Below, piece after piece: positions 1 to 8,577 of a DNA stretch of 64,000 nucleotides; position 1 is the first letter of the stretch; each line of letters starts with the position of its first letter. This DNA is from Pseudobutyrivibrio ruminis (lineage in GTDB: Bacteria > Bacillota > Clostridia > Lachnospirales > Lachnospiraceae). Both the position numbers and the translations under genes were made by a program. A model generated the notes under the pieces. The model ran no database searches, was not told where the DNA came from, and worked only from the letters and a program-made list of their open reading frames with translations. The stretch spans positions 1-64,000 of the forward strand of contig SVER01000003.1 in NCBI GenBank assembly GCA_015057315.1. The letters run 5' to 3'.

Positions 1-66
<66 letters not shown>

Positions 67-77
67 CTTGTTTTTTA

Positions 78-109
78 CCTTTCAGTAGATAATACTGAGA
101 GGTTTTTTT
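78..109 (+). terminator. Intrinsic terminator after tRNA-Phe
   Basis: A 10-bp stem (78-87 with 93-102, one G-T wobble) with loop GATAA is followed directly by seven Ts. It lies 11 bases after the tRNA and should end that transcript. Confidence 0.85.
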
Positions 110-140
110 ATTATTCGTCCTTTTTAAATATATATTCTTA

Positions 141-149
141 TGGCATAAT
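141..149 (+). promoter_or_regulatory. Candidate extended -10 promoter for the dehydrogenase gene
   Basis: TG-G-CATAAT fits an extended -10 element about 30 bases before the start codon. No convincing -35 box is visible 17 bases upstream (only a T/A run), so the call rests on the TGn extension. Confidence 0.35.
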
Positions 150-178
150 ATCTACAGATTATAGAAGGAGTAAACAAT

Positions 179-1114
179 ATGAAAATAGTATTTCTTGATA
201 GAAAATCTATAGGTGATGATATAGATTTAACACCATTTAAGGAATTTGGTGAATTGGTAATATATGATTATTCTACAGTAGCTGAGGCAGCTGAAAGAAC
301 AGTTGATGCTGATATCATTGTATTAAATAAGGTTCCTATTAATGAACAAACAATAGGAGACGCTAAGAATTTAAAGTTTGTATGCGTAACAGCTACAGGA
401 ACCAATAATCTTGATAAGGAATATTTGGCTAAAAGAGGGATAGAATGGAGAAATGTTGCAGGATATTCAACAGAGGCAGTAGCACAGCATACATTATCTC
501 TTACTCTATATTTACTAGAACATCTTAGTTATTACGATAATTATGTTAAAAGCGAAAAATATGTAAATGATAAAATGTTTACTCATTTTGAAATGCACTT
601 CAATGAAATTGCTGGTAAAACTTGGGGAATAATTGGTTTAGGAGCAATAGGAAAAAGAGTTGCAGAAATAGCTACATGCTTAGGAGCAAATGTAATATAT
701 TACTCTACCAGTGGCAGGAATCATTCAGATATCTACAAAGAAGTTGATTTTGATACATTGTTATCCACATCAGATATTGTATCTATCCACGCTCCTTTGG
801 ATGACAATACATTGCACCTGATGGATGCAAAAGCATTTGATAAGATGAAAGAGTCAGCCATCTTAATCAACGTTGGAAGAGGACCAATTATTGTTGAAAA
901 AGATTTAGCTGACGCTTTAAATGCAAATAAGATAGCAGCTGCTGGATTAGATGTACTTGATGTGGAGCCTATGTCTGACCAAAACCCATTAAAAGCTATT
1001 AAAGATAGCAATAAGCTTATAATAACACCTCATATTGCCTGGGCAGCAGTAGAAGCAAGAGTTAGGCTCATGGATATAATTCATGGTCAAATTAAAGAAT
1101 ATCTTTTCAAATAG
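179..1114 (+). CDS. D-2-hydroxyacid dehydrogenase (glycerate dehydrogenase/hydroxypyruvate reductase-like)
   Basis: This 311-residue protein is a cytoplasmic NAD(P)-dependent oxidoreductase of the D-isomer 2-hydroxyacid dehydrogenase family, which interconverts 2-keto acids and D-2-hydroxyacids. The nucleotide-binding motif GLGAIG is at residues 153-158. The family's catalytic triad is intact: R234 in NVGRGP, E263 in DVEP and H285 in TPHIAW. The substrate domain segment ATGTNNLD (72-79) resembles glycerate dehydrogenases, so hydroxypyruvate/glycerate is the likeliest substrate pair, but the exact substrate cannot be read from sequence. Length is normal for the family. The start is supported by GAAGGAG 9 bases upstream. 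It is a single gene, convergent with the next one with a one-base gap, and no terminator hairpin separates them. Confidence 0.88.
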   Translation: MKIVFLDRKSIGDDIDLTPFKEFGELVIYDYSTVAEAAERTVDADIIVLNKVPINEQTIGDAKNLKFVCVTATGTNNLDKEYLAKRGIEWRNVAGYSTEAVAQHTLSLTLYLLEHLSYYDNYVKSEKYVNDKMFTHFEMHFNEIAGKTWGIIGLGAIGKRVAEIATCLGANVIYYSTSGRNHSDIYKEVDFDTLLSTSDIVSIHAPLDDNTLHLMDAKAFDKMKESAILINVGRGPIIVEKDLADALNANKIAAAGLDVLDVEPMSDQNPLKAIKDSNKLIITPHIAWAAVEARVRLMDIIHGQIKEYLFK

Positions 1115-1115
1115 A

Positions 1116-2114
1116 TTATTCTATTGGTAATCCAGTTACATAGCTTGTATCACTTAAGCTTATAAGAAGAAGATTTCGATAGTGGAGAAACTGATTGGTT
1201 TCCTCCACTATATCTTTTTCTGAATCTATAAATGAAGTATTACCGCAAGACTTCATGTAGAGGTCCATTCTTTCTATATATGAAGGCATTGCCTTATTCA
1301 TTAAATCGTAAATACTTTCACTACATTCAACATCAGGGTTCCAAGGATTATACCATTTTGCATGCTTTTCATTACAAGGGTCTGTGTATTTTACAATAGT
1401 ATCACTTGGTATCATTGAAGATATGAAAGCACACTTATAGAGAACTTGCTCTATGCTTCTAACACGGTGTTTCTTAACACCCTTAGGGTCATTCATCATA
1501 CGATTGAGTTTGATAAATGATTTAATAGCCTGTTTTACTGTATGAAGACGTACCTTATGCTCTGGGTATGCCTTATTAATGGCAATATGTAGCATTTCAG
1601 ATATAACACGTTTCTCATTAGCAGAAGGTGAAACAGCTGCAGCATAATCAAATTCACTTGGTAAAAGATGCTTATAATGATTTAAAACCATGTGATCAAT
1701 GTCAGTTTCCAAAGATACATGTCTACCAAAATCGTATTTATTCCCTTTTTTTAGATTTTCAAAATGATTGCTTTTAAAATAAATGTAAGGATGGCAAACA
1801 ATATCTAAAGAATAATGTCCAATAAATCCAAGTATATAGGTATCACAAATTCTTCTTGAATGAGCGTCTTCAAAGGTATTTCTGGCATCAAATAGGTAAT
1901 CAAAGAATAACATAACACGTTCTTGATGCATTATATTTCCAATATTCTTTTTATAAAACAAATATGCAGGGAGATGATAGAAAAAAATATCAGGTCCTTG
2001 TAAACCTAGAGAAAATGCAGTTTTATGCCTTTCGATCAATGACCTTGTATCACTAGATTCAATAAATGAAATAGATTGTTCACCAAATTCTAAATGAGTT
2101 ATAAATCCTGGCAT
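1116..2114 (-). CDS. Zinc-dependent phospholipase C family protein
   Basis: The 332-residue protein matches the bacterial zinc-dependent phospholipase C/S1-P1-like family. Visible signatures are the N-terminal H7, the QGPDIFFY motif (39-46), the helix G99-H100-YSLD-IVC-H108 that supplies zinc ligands H100, D104 and H108, and further candidates H132, E136 and D138. Unlike secreted Clostridium phospholipase C it has no signal peptide and no C-terminal PLAT domain, so it is probably an intracellular hydrolase whose substrate is not known; a phospholipid or other phosphate ester is an inference from the fold. An AAGGAG sequence 7 bases before the ATG supports the start. It is transcribed away from the radical SAM gene. 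Confidence 0.8.
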   Translation of the reverse strand: MPGFITHLEFGEQSISFIESSDTRSLIERHKTAFSLGLQGPDIFFYHLPAYLFYKKNIGNIMHQERVMLFFDYLFDARNTFEDAHSRRICDTYILGFIGHYSLDIVCHPYIYFKSNHFENLKKGNKYDFGRHVSLETDIDHMVLNHYKHLLPSEFDYAAAVSPSANEKRVISEMLHIAINKAYPEHKVRLHTVKQAIKSFIKLNRMMNDPKGVKKHRVRSIEQVLYKCAFISSMIPSDTIVKYTDPCNEKHAKWYNPWNPDVECSESIYDLMNKAMPSYIERMDLYMKSCGNTSFIDSEKDIVEETNQFLHYRNLLLISLSDTSYVTGLPIE

Positions 2115-2338
2115 GATGACTCCTTATTTCTAATCTTCAGATATAATGTTAACTTTAAATTTACACAATTATATCATACTAACAATGTCTTAATTGCGAA
2201 GGGAATGTGAATACAAAAAAAACAAAGTGTATAAATTCATGTAACAAGCAAAAATTATTGTATATAGCAGAATTTGAGGAAGAATTTATACTAAGATTAG
2301 AAAGAAAATTACATTAGATTGTAAAGGGAGGACACAAA

Positions 2339-3772
2339 ATGAGTGTAAAAGATAGTGTTGAACGTGCTGCCTTTGGTGCTGCAATTGATGGTGTTCTAAA
2401 GAATATTAAAAAGAATCCTAAAAAGAATCTATTAAAAATAGTTGATTTGACAGAAAAGATGATGGGAGGAGATTCTAAGGGATTTCGTTCAGGAGCATTT
2501 GCTGCAGCAAGGGATTTGATTAACCAAGAGGACTCCAAATGGATGAATTATGTTACACGTCTGCTCACTGAAACTGACCCACATGTAGCAAAAATGACAG
2601 CTTTAAACCTTGGTTATCAGGCTGCTTTTAAGGGCACAAAGATGATTAGAGAGAATAGGGAAAAATATGGATGTAACATTCCATGGCTTATTCTTATGGA
2701 CCCAACAAGTGCTTGTAATTTGCGTTGTAAGGGCTGCTGGGCTGCAGAATATGGACATAAGCTCAACCTTACATTTGATGAATTAGATAGTATTGTTACT
2801 CAAGGAAAAGAGCTTGGTATTTTCTTTTATATGTTTACCGGCGGTGAGCCATTAGTAAGAAAAGACGATTTGATAAAGCTTTGTGAGAAGCATAATGAAT
2901 GTGCCTTCCACAGCTATACTAACGGAACACTTGTTGATCAGGCATTTTGTGATGAAATGAAGAGAGTTGGTAACTTATCACTTTCAATTTCACTAGAAGG
3001 TTTTGAGGATGCAAACGATTTCCGTAGAGGTGATGGAGTATACGCTAAGGTCCTTAAGGCCATGGATTTATTACATGAAAATGGATTAATCTTTGGAAAT
3101 TCAGTATGCTATACTGCTAAGAATATGGACTCAGTTACATCAGATGAATTCTTTGATTTATTAATCGAGCATGGTTCAAGGTTTGCATGGTATTTCCATC
3201 TTATGCCTGTAGGAATGAATGCTACACCAGAGTTGATGCCTTCACCAGAGCAGAGAGAATATATTTATCACAGGTTACGTGAAGTACGTGGTAATAAAGG
3301 CGGTAAAGAAATATACGTAATGGACTTCCAAAATGATGGTGAATTTGTAGGTGGATGTATTGCAGGAGGAAGAAACTACTGTCATATTAATCCTAAGGGT
3401 GATGTGGAGCCATGTGTATTTATACATTATTCCGGTGCTAACATTCGTGAGAATACATTGCTAGAGGCCCTTAAGCAGCCATTATTCATGGAATATAGAA
3501 AAGGACAGCCTTTTAATGATAATATGCTTCGTCCTTGTCCAATGTTGGAAAACCCAGAGTTACTTCAGGAAATGGTTAAGCGTTCAGGGGCACATTCTAC
3601 AGATGTACAAGAAGAGGAGCCTGTTGAGCATTTATGTGGCAAGTGTGCACAGTATGCCGAAAACTGGAAAGAAACAGCAGATAGGCTTTGGATGGCTCAC
3701 CCATATAGACAAAAAGGTTATATCAATTATGCTAATGCTGAAGAAAAAGGTTATGCATATAAGGTTGATTAA
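2339..3772 (+). CDS. Radical SAM/SPASM-like enzyme, possible membrane-lipid-modifying enzyme
   Basis: The 477-residue protein is a radical S-adenosylmethionine enzyme: CNLRCKGC gives the cluster ligands C126, C130 and C133, and TGGEP (167-171) is the SAM-binding motif. A C-terminal cysteine set (C340, C348, C359, C400, C433, C436) should hold auxiliary iron-sulfur clusters, as in SPASM-type enzymes. The first 110 residues form a basic helical N-terminal region without a signal peptide. The general build (N-terminal extension, central radical SAM core, cysteine-rich tail) recalls the radical SAM enzymes that join lipid tails into membrane-spanning lipids in bacteria and archaea, and Butyrivibrio is known for such diabolic-acid lipids. 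That assignment is an inference; a peptide- or cofactor-maturation role is not excluded. GGGAGG lies 7 bases before the start. The gene stands alone and ends in a terminator. Confidence 0.75.
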   Translation: MSVKDSVERAAFGAAIDGVLKNIKKNPKKNLLKIVDLTEKMMGGDSKGFRSGAFAAARDLINQEDSKWMNYVTRLLTETDPHVAKMTALNLGYQAAFKGTKMIRENREKYGCNIPWLILMDPTSACNLRCKGCWAAEYGHKLNLTFDELDSIVTQGKELGIFFYMFTGGEPLVRKDDLIKLCEKHNECAFHSYTNGTLVDQAFCDEMKRVGNLSLSISLEGFEDANDFRRGDGVYAKVLKAMDLLHENGLIFGNSVCYTAKNMDSVTSDEFFDLLIEHGSRFAWYFHLMPVGMNATPELMPSPEQREYIYHRLREVRGNKGGKEIYVMDFQNDGEFVGGCIAGGRNYCHINPKGDVEPCVFIHYSGANIRENTLLEALKQPLFMEYRKGQPFNDNMLRPCPMLENPELLQEMVKRSGAHSTDVQEEEPVEHLCGKCAQYAENWKETADRLWMAHPYRQKGYINYANAEEKGYAYKVD

Positions 3773-3790
3773 ATAGACATTATCTATAGG

Positions 3791-3822
3791 CCTGACGGAG
3801 GACAGACGTCAGGTCTTTTTTT
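3791..3822 (+). terminator. Intrinsic terminator after the radical SAM gene
   Basis: CCTGACG (3791-3797) pairs with CGTCAGG (3807-3813) across a 9-base loop, followed by TCTTTTTTT. It isolates the radical SAM gene from the ATPase gene. Confidence 0.88.
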
Positions 3823-3954
3823 CGCCATTAAATAGTAAAAAAACGCATGACATTATTGATAAAAAAGAGAGATAATGCTAAAGTAAAGAAGATGTATAAA
3901 GATTATATTAAAATAGTTTAGAATATTTAAAAATAAACAAAAATCTTGGTAGTA

Positions 3955-4012
3955 TTGCAGGAATAGTTGAAACGTGATACCATGGATTTACACGCGCTTG
4001 ATGCAGTGTAAA
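3955..4012 (+). promoter_or_regulatory. Promoter and leader hairpin of the AAA ATPase gene
   Basis: TTGCAG (3955-3960) and TACCAT (3978-3983) are 17 bases apart, and a TG one base before the latter makes it an extended -10. Just downstream a perfect 7-bp inverted repeat, TTTACAC (3987-3993) and GTGTAAA (4006-4012), ends inside the AAGGAG ribosome site at 4011-4016. It could be an operator or a hairpin that limits ribosome access; which one cannot be told. Confidence 0.45.
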
Positions 4013-4023
4013 GGAGAGGTGTT

Positions 4024-5451
4024 ATGTTTAAAGGTCGTAAAGAAGAAATTGAAAAGCTAAAGAAGTTTTATGAGGGAGATAATGCTGAAGTAGCCATAAT
4101 TTCTGGTCAGTTTGGTATTGGTAAGTCTACATTGCTAAAGGAATTTGCAGCCAATAAGGAATGCATTTTCATTGAAGCTTACGAAACTACTAGTAAGCAC
4201 CAATTCGAGCTGATTAGCAAGATAATGGGGTCTGAAACAGTTCTTGATGGCGAAGCCTTCTGTAAGGAAATCAGTAAAAGAGCCGCAGAAGCCAAGCAAC
4301 TCATTATTATCGATCAATATCCTCATATTGCAAAAGCAGATTCAGAATTTGATAAAATGCTGCATGAATACATTACAGGTGAGTGGAAGAATTTACCTGT
4401 TAAGCTAATTCTTTGCTCAGATGCGTTCATGCTTGTAGATAAATATATAAAAGGCAAGAAGGCTGTCTGGAAGGATTCAATAGCTCTTGATTTAGTTGTC
4501 GAGCCTTTAGGATTCTATGATTCATGCCAGTTTTTTGCAGATGCTAGCCCAAAGGAGGCAGCATTTTTATATGGAATAACAGGTGGAATACCATATAATT
4601 TGGCAAGAGTGGCGGCCCTGCTTGGTGTAGATGGCTTCGAATATCTAGGCCAAAAGCAGATAGAATCAGATGATAAGATTAAGGAAATAGCTAAGAAATT
4701 ATTTTTGGATAAGGAATCTAAGCTGGGGCTTAACCCAGAAGCTGTTATGGCTACAGAGCTTAGAGAACTTGCTTATTATAACTATATGCTTACAACCTTG
4801 GCAAAGGGGCTCAACCGAGTTAATCAGATTTCAGCGGAGGTTGAAAAGCCAAAGGATGTAGTGGTACCTTATCTAAATTCTTTGATGTCAATTGGGGTTT
4901 GTACAAAGGATACAGCTATTACAGAGATTACAAATAGAAAAAAAACACGCTATTCCATCGTTAATTTAAGCACATTATTCTGGTATAAGGTGGTGGTGCC
5001 TAATTACGATGAATATATATCAGGAAATGTTGAGGGGCTTTGGACAAAGGCACAACTTATAATGGATGAATACATGAAAGAGGTATTTGTTAAGATTTGT
5101 GCCGAATATCTTAGGGATAGAAGCGATAAGAATATGTTGCCATTTACAGTTGAAGAGATAGGTAACTGGTGGGTAAACGATGATGAGGCAGGCACAACGG
5201 ATGGCTTCGATTTAGTATCCCTTGGAAAATGCGAAGATAAGCCAGCAACAATATTTGCTCAATGTTATTACAATAACGAGCCTATAGAGGTTGCTCAGCT
5301 TAAGTCTTTAATTGAGAAGACAAAACAGCTACATAGACAGGGGGATGCGTTCTATTTGGTATTTGCTAACGCAGGATTTCACGAAAATGCTATTACCATT
5401 TCGTCAGCTATTAAGAACATCATGCTGATTACTCTAGACGAAATGAGATAA
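4024..5451 (+). CDS. AAA ATPase with C-terminal DUF234-like domain
   Basis: This 475-residue protein is a STAND-like P-loop ATPase of the 'archaeal ATPase' family (PF01637-type). Walker A is GQFGIGKST (28-36) and Walker B is LIIIDQ (93-98). The middle third looks like the usual winged-helix part. The last 150 residues resemble DUF234, a PD-(D/E)XK-like module: I379-G-N-W-W383 and FDLV (395-398) correspond to the family's IGxWW...EIDLV pattern, but the usual E before D is F here, so nuclease activity is doubtful. The role of this family is poorly known. AAGGAG precedes the start by 7 bases. It is 41 bases upstream of transketolase with no terminator between, so readthrough is likely, though the functions seem unrelated. 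Confidence 0.8.
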   Translation: MFKGRKEEIEKLKKFYEGDNAEVAIISGQFGIGKSTLLKEFAANKECIFIEAYETTSKHQFELISKIMGSETVLDGEAFCKEISKRAAEAKQLIIIDQYPHIAKADSEFDKMLHEYITGEWKNLPVKLILCSDAFMLVDKYIKGKKAVWKDSIALDLVVEPLGFYDSCQFFADASPKEAAFLYGITGGIPYNLARVAALLGVDGFEYLGQKQIESDDKIKEIAKKLFLDKESKLGLNPEAVMATELRELAYYNYMLTTLAKGLNRVNQISAEVEKPKDVVVPYLNSLMSIGVCTKDTAITEITNRKKTRYSIVNLSTLFWYKVVVPNYDEYISGNVEGLWTKAQLIMDEYMKEVFVKICAEYLRDRSDKNMLPFTVEEIGNWWVNDDEAGTTDGFDLVSLGKCEDKPATIFAQCYYNNEPIEVAQLKSLIEKTKQLHRQGDAFYLVFANAGFHENAITISSAIKNIMLITLDEMR

Positions 5452-5492
5452 TATACATTGGCTTAGCCAGGTAATTGTATAGGAGGAGAAAA

Positions 5493-6317
5493 ATGACAAA
5501 CCAAGAGCTAAAGAAAATTGCTACTGAGGTTCGCAAAGGCATCATTGAAGGTGTTCATGCTGCAAAAGCCGGACATCCAGGCGGATCACTTTCAGCAACA
5601 GAGGTATTTACTTACCTTTACTTTGAGGAGATGAACATCGATCCAAAGAATCCTAAGAAGGCAGACAGAGATAGATTCGTGCTTTCTAAGGGACACACAG
5701 CACCAGGCCTTTATTCTACACTTGCACAGAGAGGATTCTTCCCAGTTGAAGATTTGAAGGGTCTTCGTAGCATTGGAAGCCATCTTCAGGGACATCCATG
5801 TGTTCAGCACACACCAGGTATTGATGCTTCATCTGGTTCACTTGGCCAGGGTATTTCTGTTGCAACAGGAATGGCACTTTCTGCTAAGCTTTCAAATGAT
5901 TCATACAGAGTTTACACACTTTTAGGTGATGGTGAAATCCAGGAAGGTCAGGTTTGGGAGGCAGCAATGTTTGCTGGCGCTAAGAAGCTTGATAACCTTG
6001 TAGTAATCGTTGATAACAATGGTCTTCAGATTGATGGACCTGTAGATGTTGTTAATACACCATATCCTATTCCAGATAAATTCCGCGCTTTCAACTTCCA
6101 CGTGGTAGAAGTTGCAGACGGTAATGACTTTGACCAGCTTCGCGCAGCTTTCAAAGAGGCTAGAGAGACAAAGGGAATGCCAACAGCTATCATCATGAAG
6201 ACTGTTAAGGGTAAGGGCATTTCATTTATGGAAAACCAGGTAGGATGGCACGGAAAAGCTCCTAACGATGAGGAGTATGCTATCGCAATGGAAGAATTAG
6301 GAAAGGCTGGTGAGTAA
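5493..6317 (+). CDS. tkt: Transketolase, N-terminal (TPP-binding) subunit
   Basis: This 274-residue protein is the first half of a split transketolase of the non-oxidative pentose phosphate pathway, moving two-carbon ketol units between sugar phosphates. GHPGGSLS and SKGHTAPGLY near the N-terminus belong to the thiamine diphosphate site, and the cofactor/Mg motif GDGEIQEG is at 145-152, ending in the typical DNN. The ATG at 5493 was chosen because AGGAGG sits 7 bases before it; an in-frame TTG 18 bases upstream lies ahead of this site. The partner gene starts two bases after the stop. Codons rich in third-position C suggest high expression. Confidence 0.95.
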   Translation: MTNQELKKIATEVRKGIIEGVHAAKAGHPGGSLSATEVFTYLYFEEMNIDPKNPKKADRDRFVLSKGHTAPGLYSTLAQRGFFPVEDLKGLRSIGSHLQGHPCVQHTPGIDASSGSLGQGISVATGMALSAKLSNDSYRVYTLLGDGEIQEGQVWEAAMFAGAKKLDNLVVIVDNNGLQIDGPVDVVNTPYPIPDKFRAFNFHVVEVADGNDFDQLRAAFKEARETKGMPTAIIMKTVKGKGISFMENQVGWHGKAPNDEEYAIAMEELGKAGE

Positions 6318-6319
6318 GA

Positions 6320-7258
6320 ATGGCAGACGTAAAGAAAATCGCAACTCGTGAGAGCTACGGTAACGCTCTTGTTGCTCTCGGTGAGAAATATGATAATTTA
6401 GTAGTTCTTGATGCAGATTTAGCAGAGGCTACAAAGACAGGTATTTTTAAAAAGGCTTTCCCAGAGCGTCACATCGACTGTGGTATTGCAGAGTCAAACA
6501 TGGTTGGTATCGCTGCTGGTATCGCTAGCACAGGAAAGGTTCCATTCTGCTCTTCATTTGCAATGTTTGCAGCAGGACGTGCATTTGAGCAGGTACGTAA
6601 CTCAGTTGGTTACCCACACCTTAACGTAAAGATTGGTGCTACTCACGCTGGTATTTCAGTAGGTGAGGATGGTGCTTCACATCAGTGTAACGAGGATATT
6701 GCTCTTATGCGTACAATCCCAGGCATGACAATCATCAACCCTTCAGATGATGTTGAGGCTAAGGCAGCAGTAGAGGCTGCTTACAAGATGGATGGCCCAG
6801 TTTACCTTAGATTTGGACGTCTTGCAGTACCTGTAATCAACGATAGACCAGATTACAAGTTTGAGATTGGCAAGGGTGTTGTTCTTAAAGAGGGCAAAGA
6901 CCTTACAATCATCGCTACAGGTCTTGAGGTTAACGAATCTCTTGAGGCTGCTAAGAAGCTTGCAGAGGATGGAATTGATGCTGAGGTTATCAACATCCAC
7001 ACAATCAAGCCTATCGATGCAGATCTTATTGTAAAGAGCGCATCTAAGACAGGTAAGGTTGTTACTGTAGAAGAGCATTCTATTATTGGAGGTCTTGGCG
7101 GAGCTGTTGCTGAGGTTCTTTCAGAGAAGTGCCCTACAAAGATGCTTCGCATCGGCGTAAAGGATACATTCGGCGAGTCAGGCCCAGCCGTTAAGCTTCT
7201 TGAGAAGTATGAATTAGATGCTGCTGGAATTTACAAGCAGATTAAGGAATTTATATAA
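6320..7258 (+). CDS. tkt: Transketolase, C-terminal subunit
   Basis: This 312-residue protein carries the pyrimidine-binding and C-terminal domains of transketolase and should form the active enzyme with the preceding gene product. It begins with the typical ATRESYGNAL, contains DCGIAESNMVGIAAG (the catalytic glutamate of the pyrimidine domain lies in AESN), and has THAGISVGEDGASHQ, which helps close the substrate site. The order N-subunit then C-subunit, with a two-base gap, is the standard arrangement of split transketolases in Clostridia. The gene ends 4 bases before a double-terminator element. Confidence 0.95.
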   Translation: MADVKKIATRESYGNALVALGEKYDNLVVLDADLAEATKTGIFKKAFPERHIDCGIAESNMVGIAAGIASTGKVPFCSSFAMFAAGRAFEQVRNSVGYPHLNVKIGATHAGISVGEDGASHQCNEDIALMRTIPGMTIINPSDDVEAKAAVEAAYKMDGPVYLRFGRLAVPVINDRPDYKFEIGKGVVLKEGKDLTIIATGLEVNESLEAAKKLAEDGIDAEVINIHTIKPIDADLIVKSASKTGKVVTVEEHSIIGGLGGAVAEVLSEKCPTKMLRIGVKDTFGESGPAVKLLEKYELDAAGIYKQIKEFI

Positions 7259-7261
7259 AAT

Positions 7262-7384
7262 AAAAAAGCCTTCCCCCTCTGGGGGAAGGTGGATGCGAAG
7301 CAGCCGGATGAGGGTCAATTGTAGTAAAACCCTCATCAGTCACCTTCGGTGCCAGCTTCCCCCAAAAAGGGGGAAGCCTTTTTT
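7262..7384. repeat. Double-terminator palindromic repeat, copy A
   Basis: The whole space between convergent tkt and galM is one structured element. Its right end, GCTTCCCCC-AAAAA-GGGGGAAGC followed by CTTTTTT (7355-7384), is a terminator for the plus strand. Its left end read on the minus strand (CCTTCCCCC-AGA-GGGGGAAGG then CTTTTTT) is a terminator for galM. Between them are small hairpins around GCGAAGC and CACCTTCGGTG and a central stem GATGAGGG (7307-7314)/CCCTCATC (7330-7337). The core CACCGAAGGTGACTGATG (minus strand) recurs at 37.3 kb in the opposite orientation. The terminal T run meets the galM stop codon. Confidence 0.85.
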
Positions 7385-8417
7385 ATACAAATTTATAAAT
7401 TGTGGTTGAGTGAGCCTTTTCGCCTGCTTTTGCGATAGGCTGATCAAACTCAGGCACGTTGATAGCATTTGGGAAGTACTGAGATTCGAAGCATACGCCG
7501 TGGCGCTTGTCGTAGACACATCCGCCCTTGCCAATGTGGCTTGTATCGAGGTAGTTACCAGCATATAGCTGCATGCCAGGTAAATCTGTGTAAACTTCCA
7601 TCTTTCTGCCGCTCTGAGTTGACTCAAGTGTGCAACTTGGCTTATCTAATGTGTGGTGATTTAAGCAATAATTGTGGTCAAATCCACCTGCCCATTTAAG
7701 CTGATCGTAATCAGCATCTGTATCCTTTGAAAGAGCCTTTGGAGTAGTGAAATCCATTGGAGTGCCCTTTACATCGCGGCATTCGCCGTGTGGGATAGAC
7801 TCAGCATCTGTGTGTGTATACTTGTCAGCATCAATCCATACAATGTGTTCCATAACAGAACCAGTGTCATGACCATTTAAGTTAAAGTAAGAGTGGTTGG
7901 TTGGGTTGAATATTGTATCAACATCTGAAACGCCTGAATAATCAAGGCGAATTGAGTTATCATCACCTAATGTGTATGTGATTGTGATGTCCATCTCGCC
8001 TGGGAAACCACATTCCATATCTGCCTTGTGGCATGTGAATGTGATGTGCTTATCATCAACAGATTCTACATCCCAGATACGCTTGTGCATTGGGTTGAAG
8101 CCTGAATGAAGATTGTTCTTGCCATCGTTGGCATCAAGCATGTATTCAACACCGTTAAGTGTGAATTTGCTGTCGCCGATACGGTTGCCATTAGGGCAAA
8201 TGCAGCAGCCAAAGCCAGGTCCATTAACAAAATAATCTTCGATTTTATCGTATCCTAAAACAACATCAGAAAGAATTCCCTCAGAATCTGGAACCCAAAG
8301 CTCTAATAGATTACAGCCGAAATTCATAATCTTTGCCTGCATACCATTCTCGTTGATAAGAGTGTATGCAATAATATCTTCACCGTTTTTGGTGACGCCA
8401 ATTTTTTCTTTTTCCAC
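7383..8417 (-). CDS. galM: Aldose 1-epimerase (galactose mutarotase)
   Basis: This 344-residue cytoplasmic enzyme interconverts alpha and beta anomers of aldoses such as galactose, feeding the Leloir pathway. Active-site residues are in place: H104 in NNLHSG, H175 in NPTNHSYFNL and the catalytic base E311 in CFESQYFP. Length and layout are typical of GalM. The start is GTG at 8417, chosen because GGAGG lies 8 bases upstream and the protein begins as usual there; no nearby ATG fits. The gene has its own promoter and no galactose genes beside it. It is convergent with tkt, separated by the double-terminator repeat. Confidence 0.93.
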   Translation of the reverse strand: MEKEKIGVTKNGEDIIAYTLINENGMQAKIMNFGCNLLELWVPDSEGILSDVVLGYDKIEDYFVNGPGFGCCICPNGNRIGDSKFTLNGVEYMLDANDGKNNLHSGFNPMHKRIWDVESVDDKHITFTCHKADMECGFPGEMDITITYTLGDDNSIRLDYSGVSDVDTIFNPTNHSYFNLNGHDTGSVMEHIVWIDADKYTHTDAESIPHGECRDVKGTPMDFTTPKALSKDTDADYDQLKWAGGFDHNYCLNHHTLDKPSCTLESTQSGRKMEVYTDLPGMQLYAGNYLDTSHIGKGGCVYDKRHGVCFESQYFPNAINVPEFDQPIAKAGEKAHSTTIYKFV

Positions 8418-8450
8418 GGTTAAAACCTCCCTATTTTTTAGACTATATTT

Positions 8451-8479
8451 ATCATACGAGTATGATGGTGTAATTACAA
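8451..8479 (-). promoter_or_regulatory. galM promoter with palindromic site over the -10 box
   Basis: Read on the minus strand, TTGTAA (8474-8479) and TATGAT (8451-8456) are separated by 17 bases. The perfect palindrome ATCATAC-GA-GTATGAT (8451-8466) overlaps the -10 box, a good position for a repressor site. The regulator is unknown. Confidence 0.5.
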
Positions 8480-8516
8480 GATTTTCAAAATAAAAAACAA
8501 ATTTTTAAAGGTAAAA

Positions 8517-8545
8517 ATGTCAAAGAAATGACATTATGGTACTAT
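8517..8545 (+). promoter_or_regulatory. Promoter of the penicillin-binding protein gene
   Basis: ATGTCA (8517-8522) and TACTAT (8540-8545) are 17 bases apart, with TG at 8537-8538 giving an extended -10. The start codon follows 33 bases later. Confidence 0.5.
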
Positions 8546-8577
8546 AGAAGTAGGACACATTTTTGGGGGTAAAAAAG

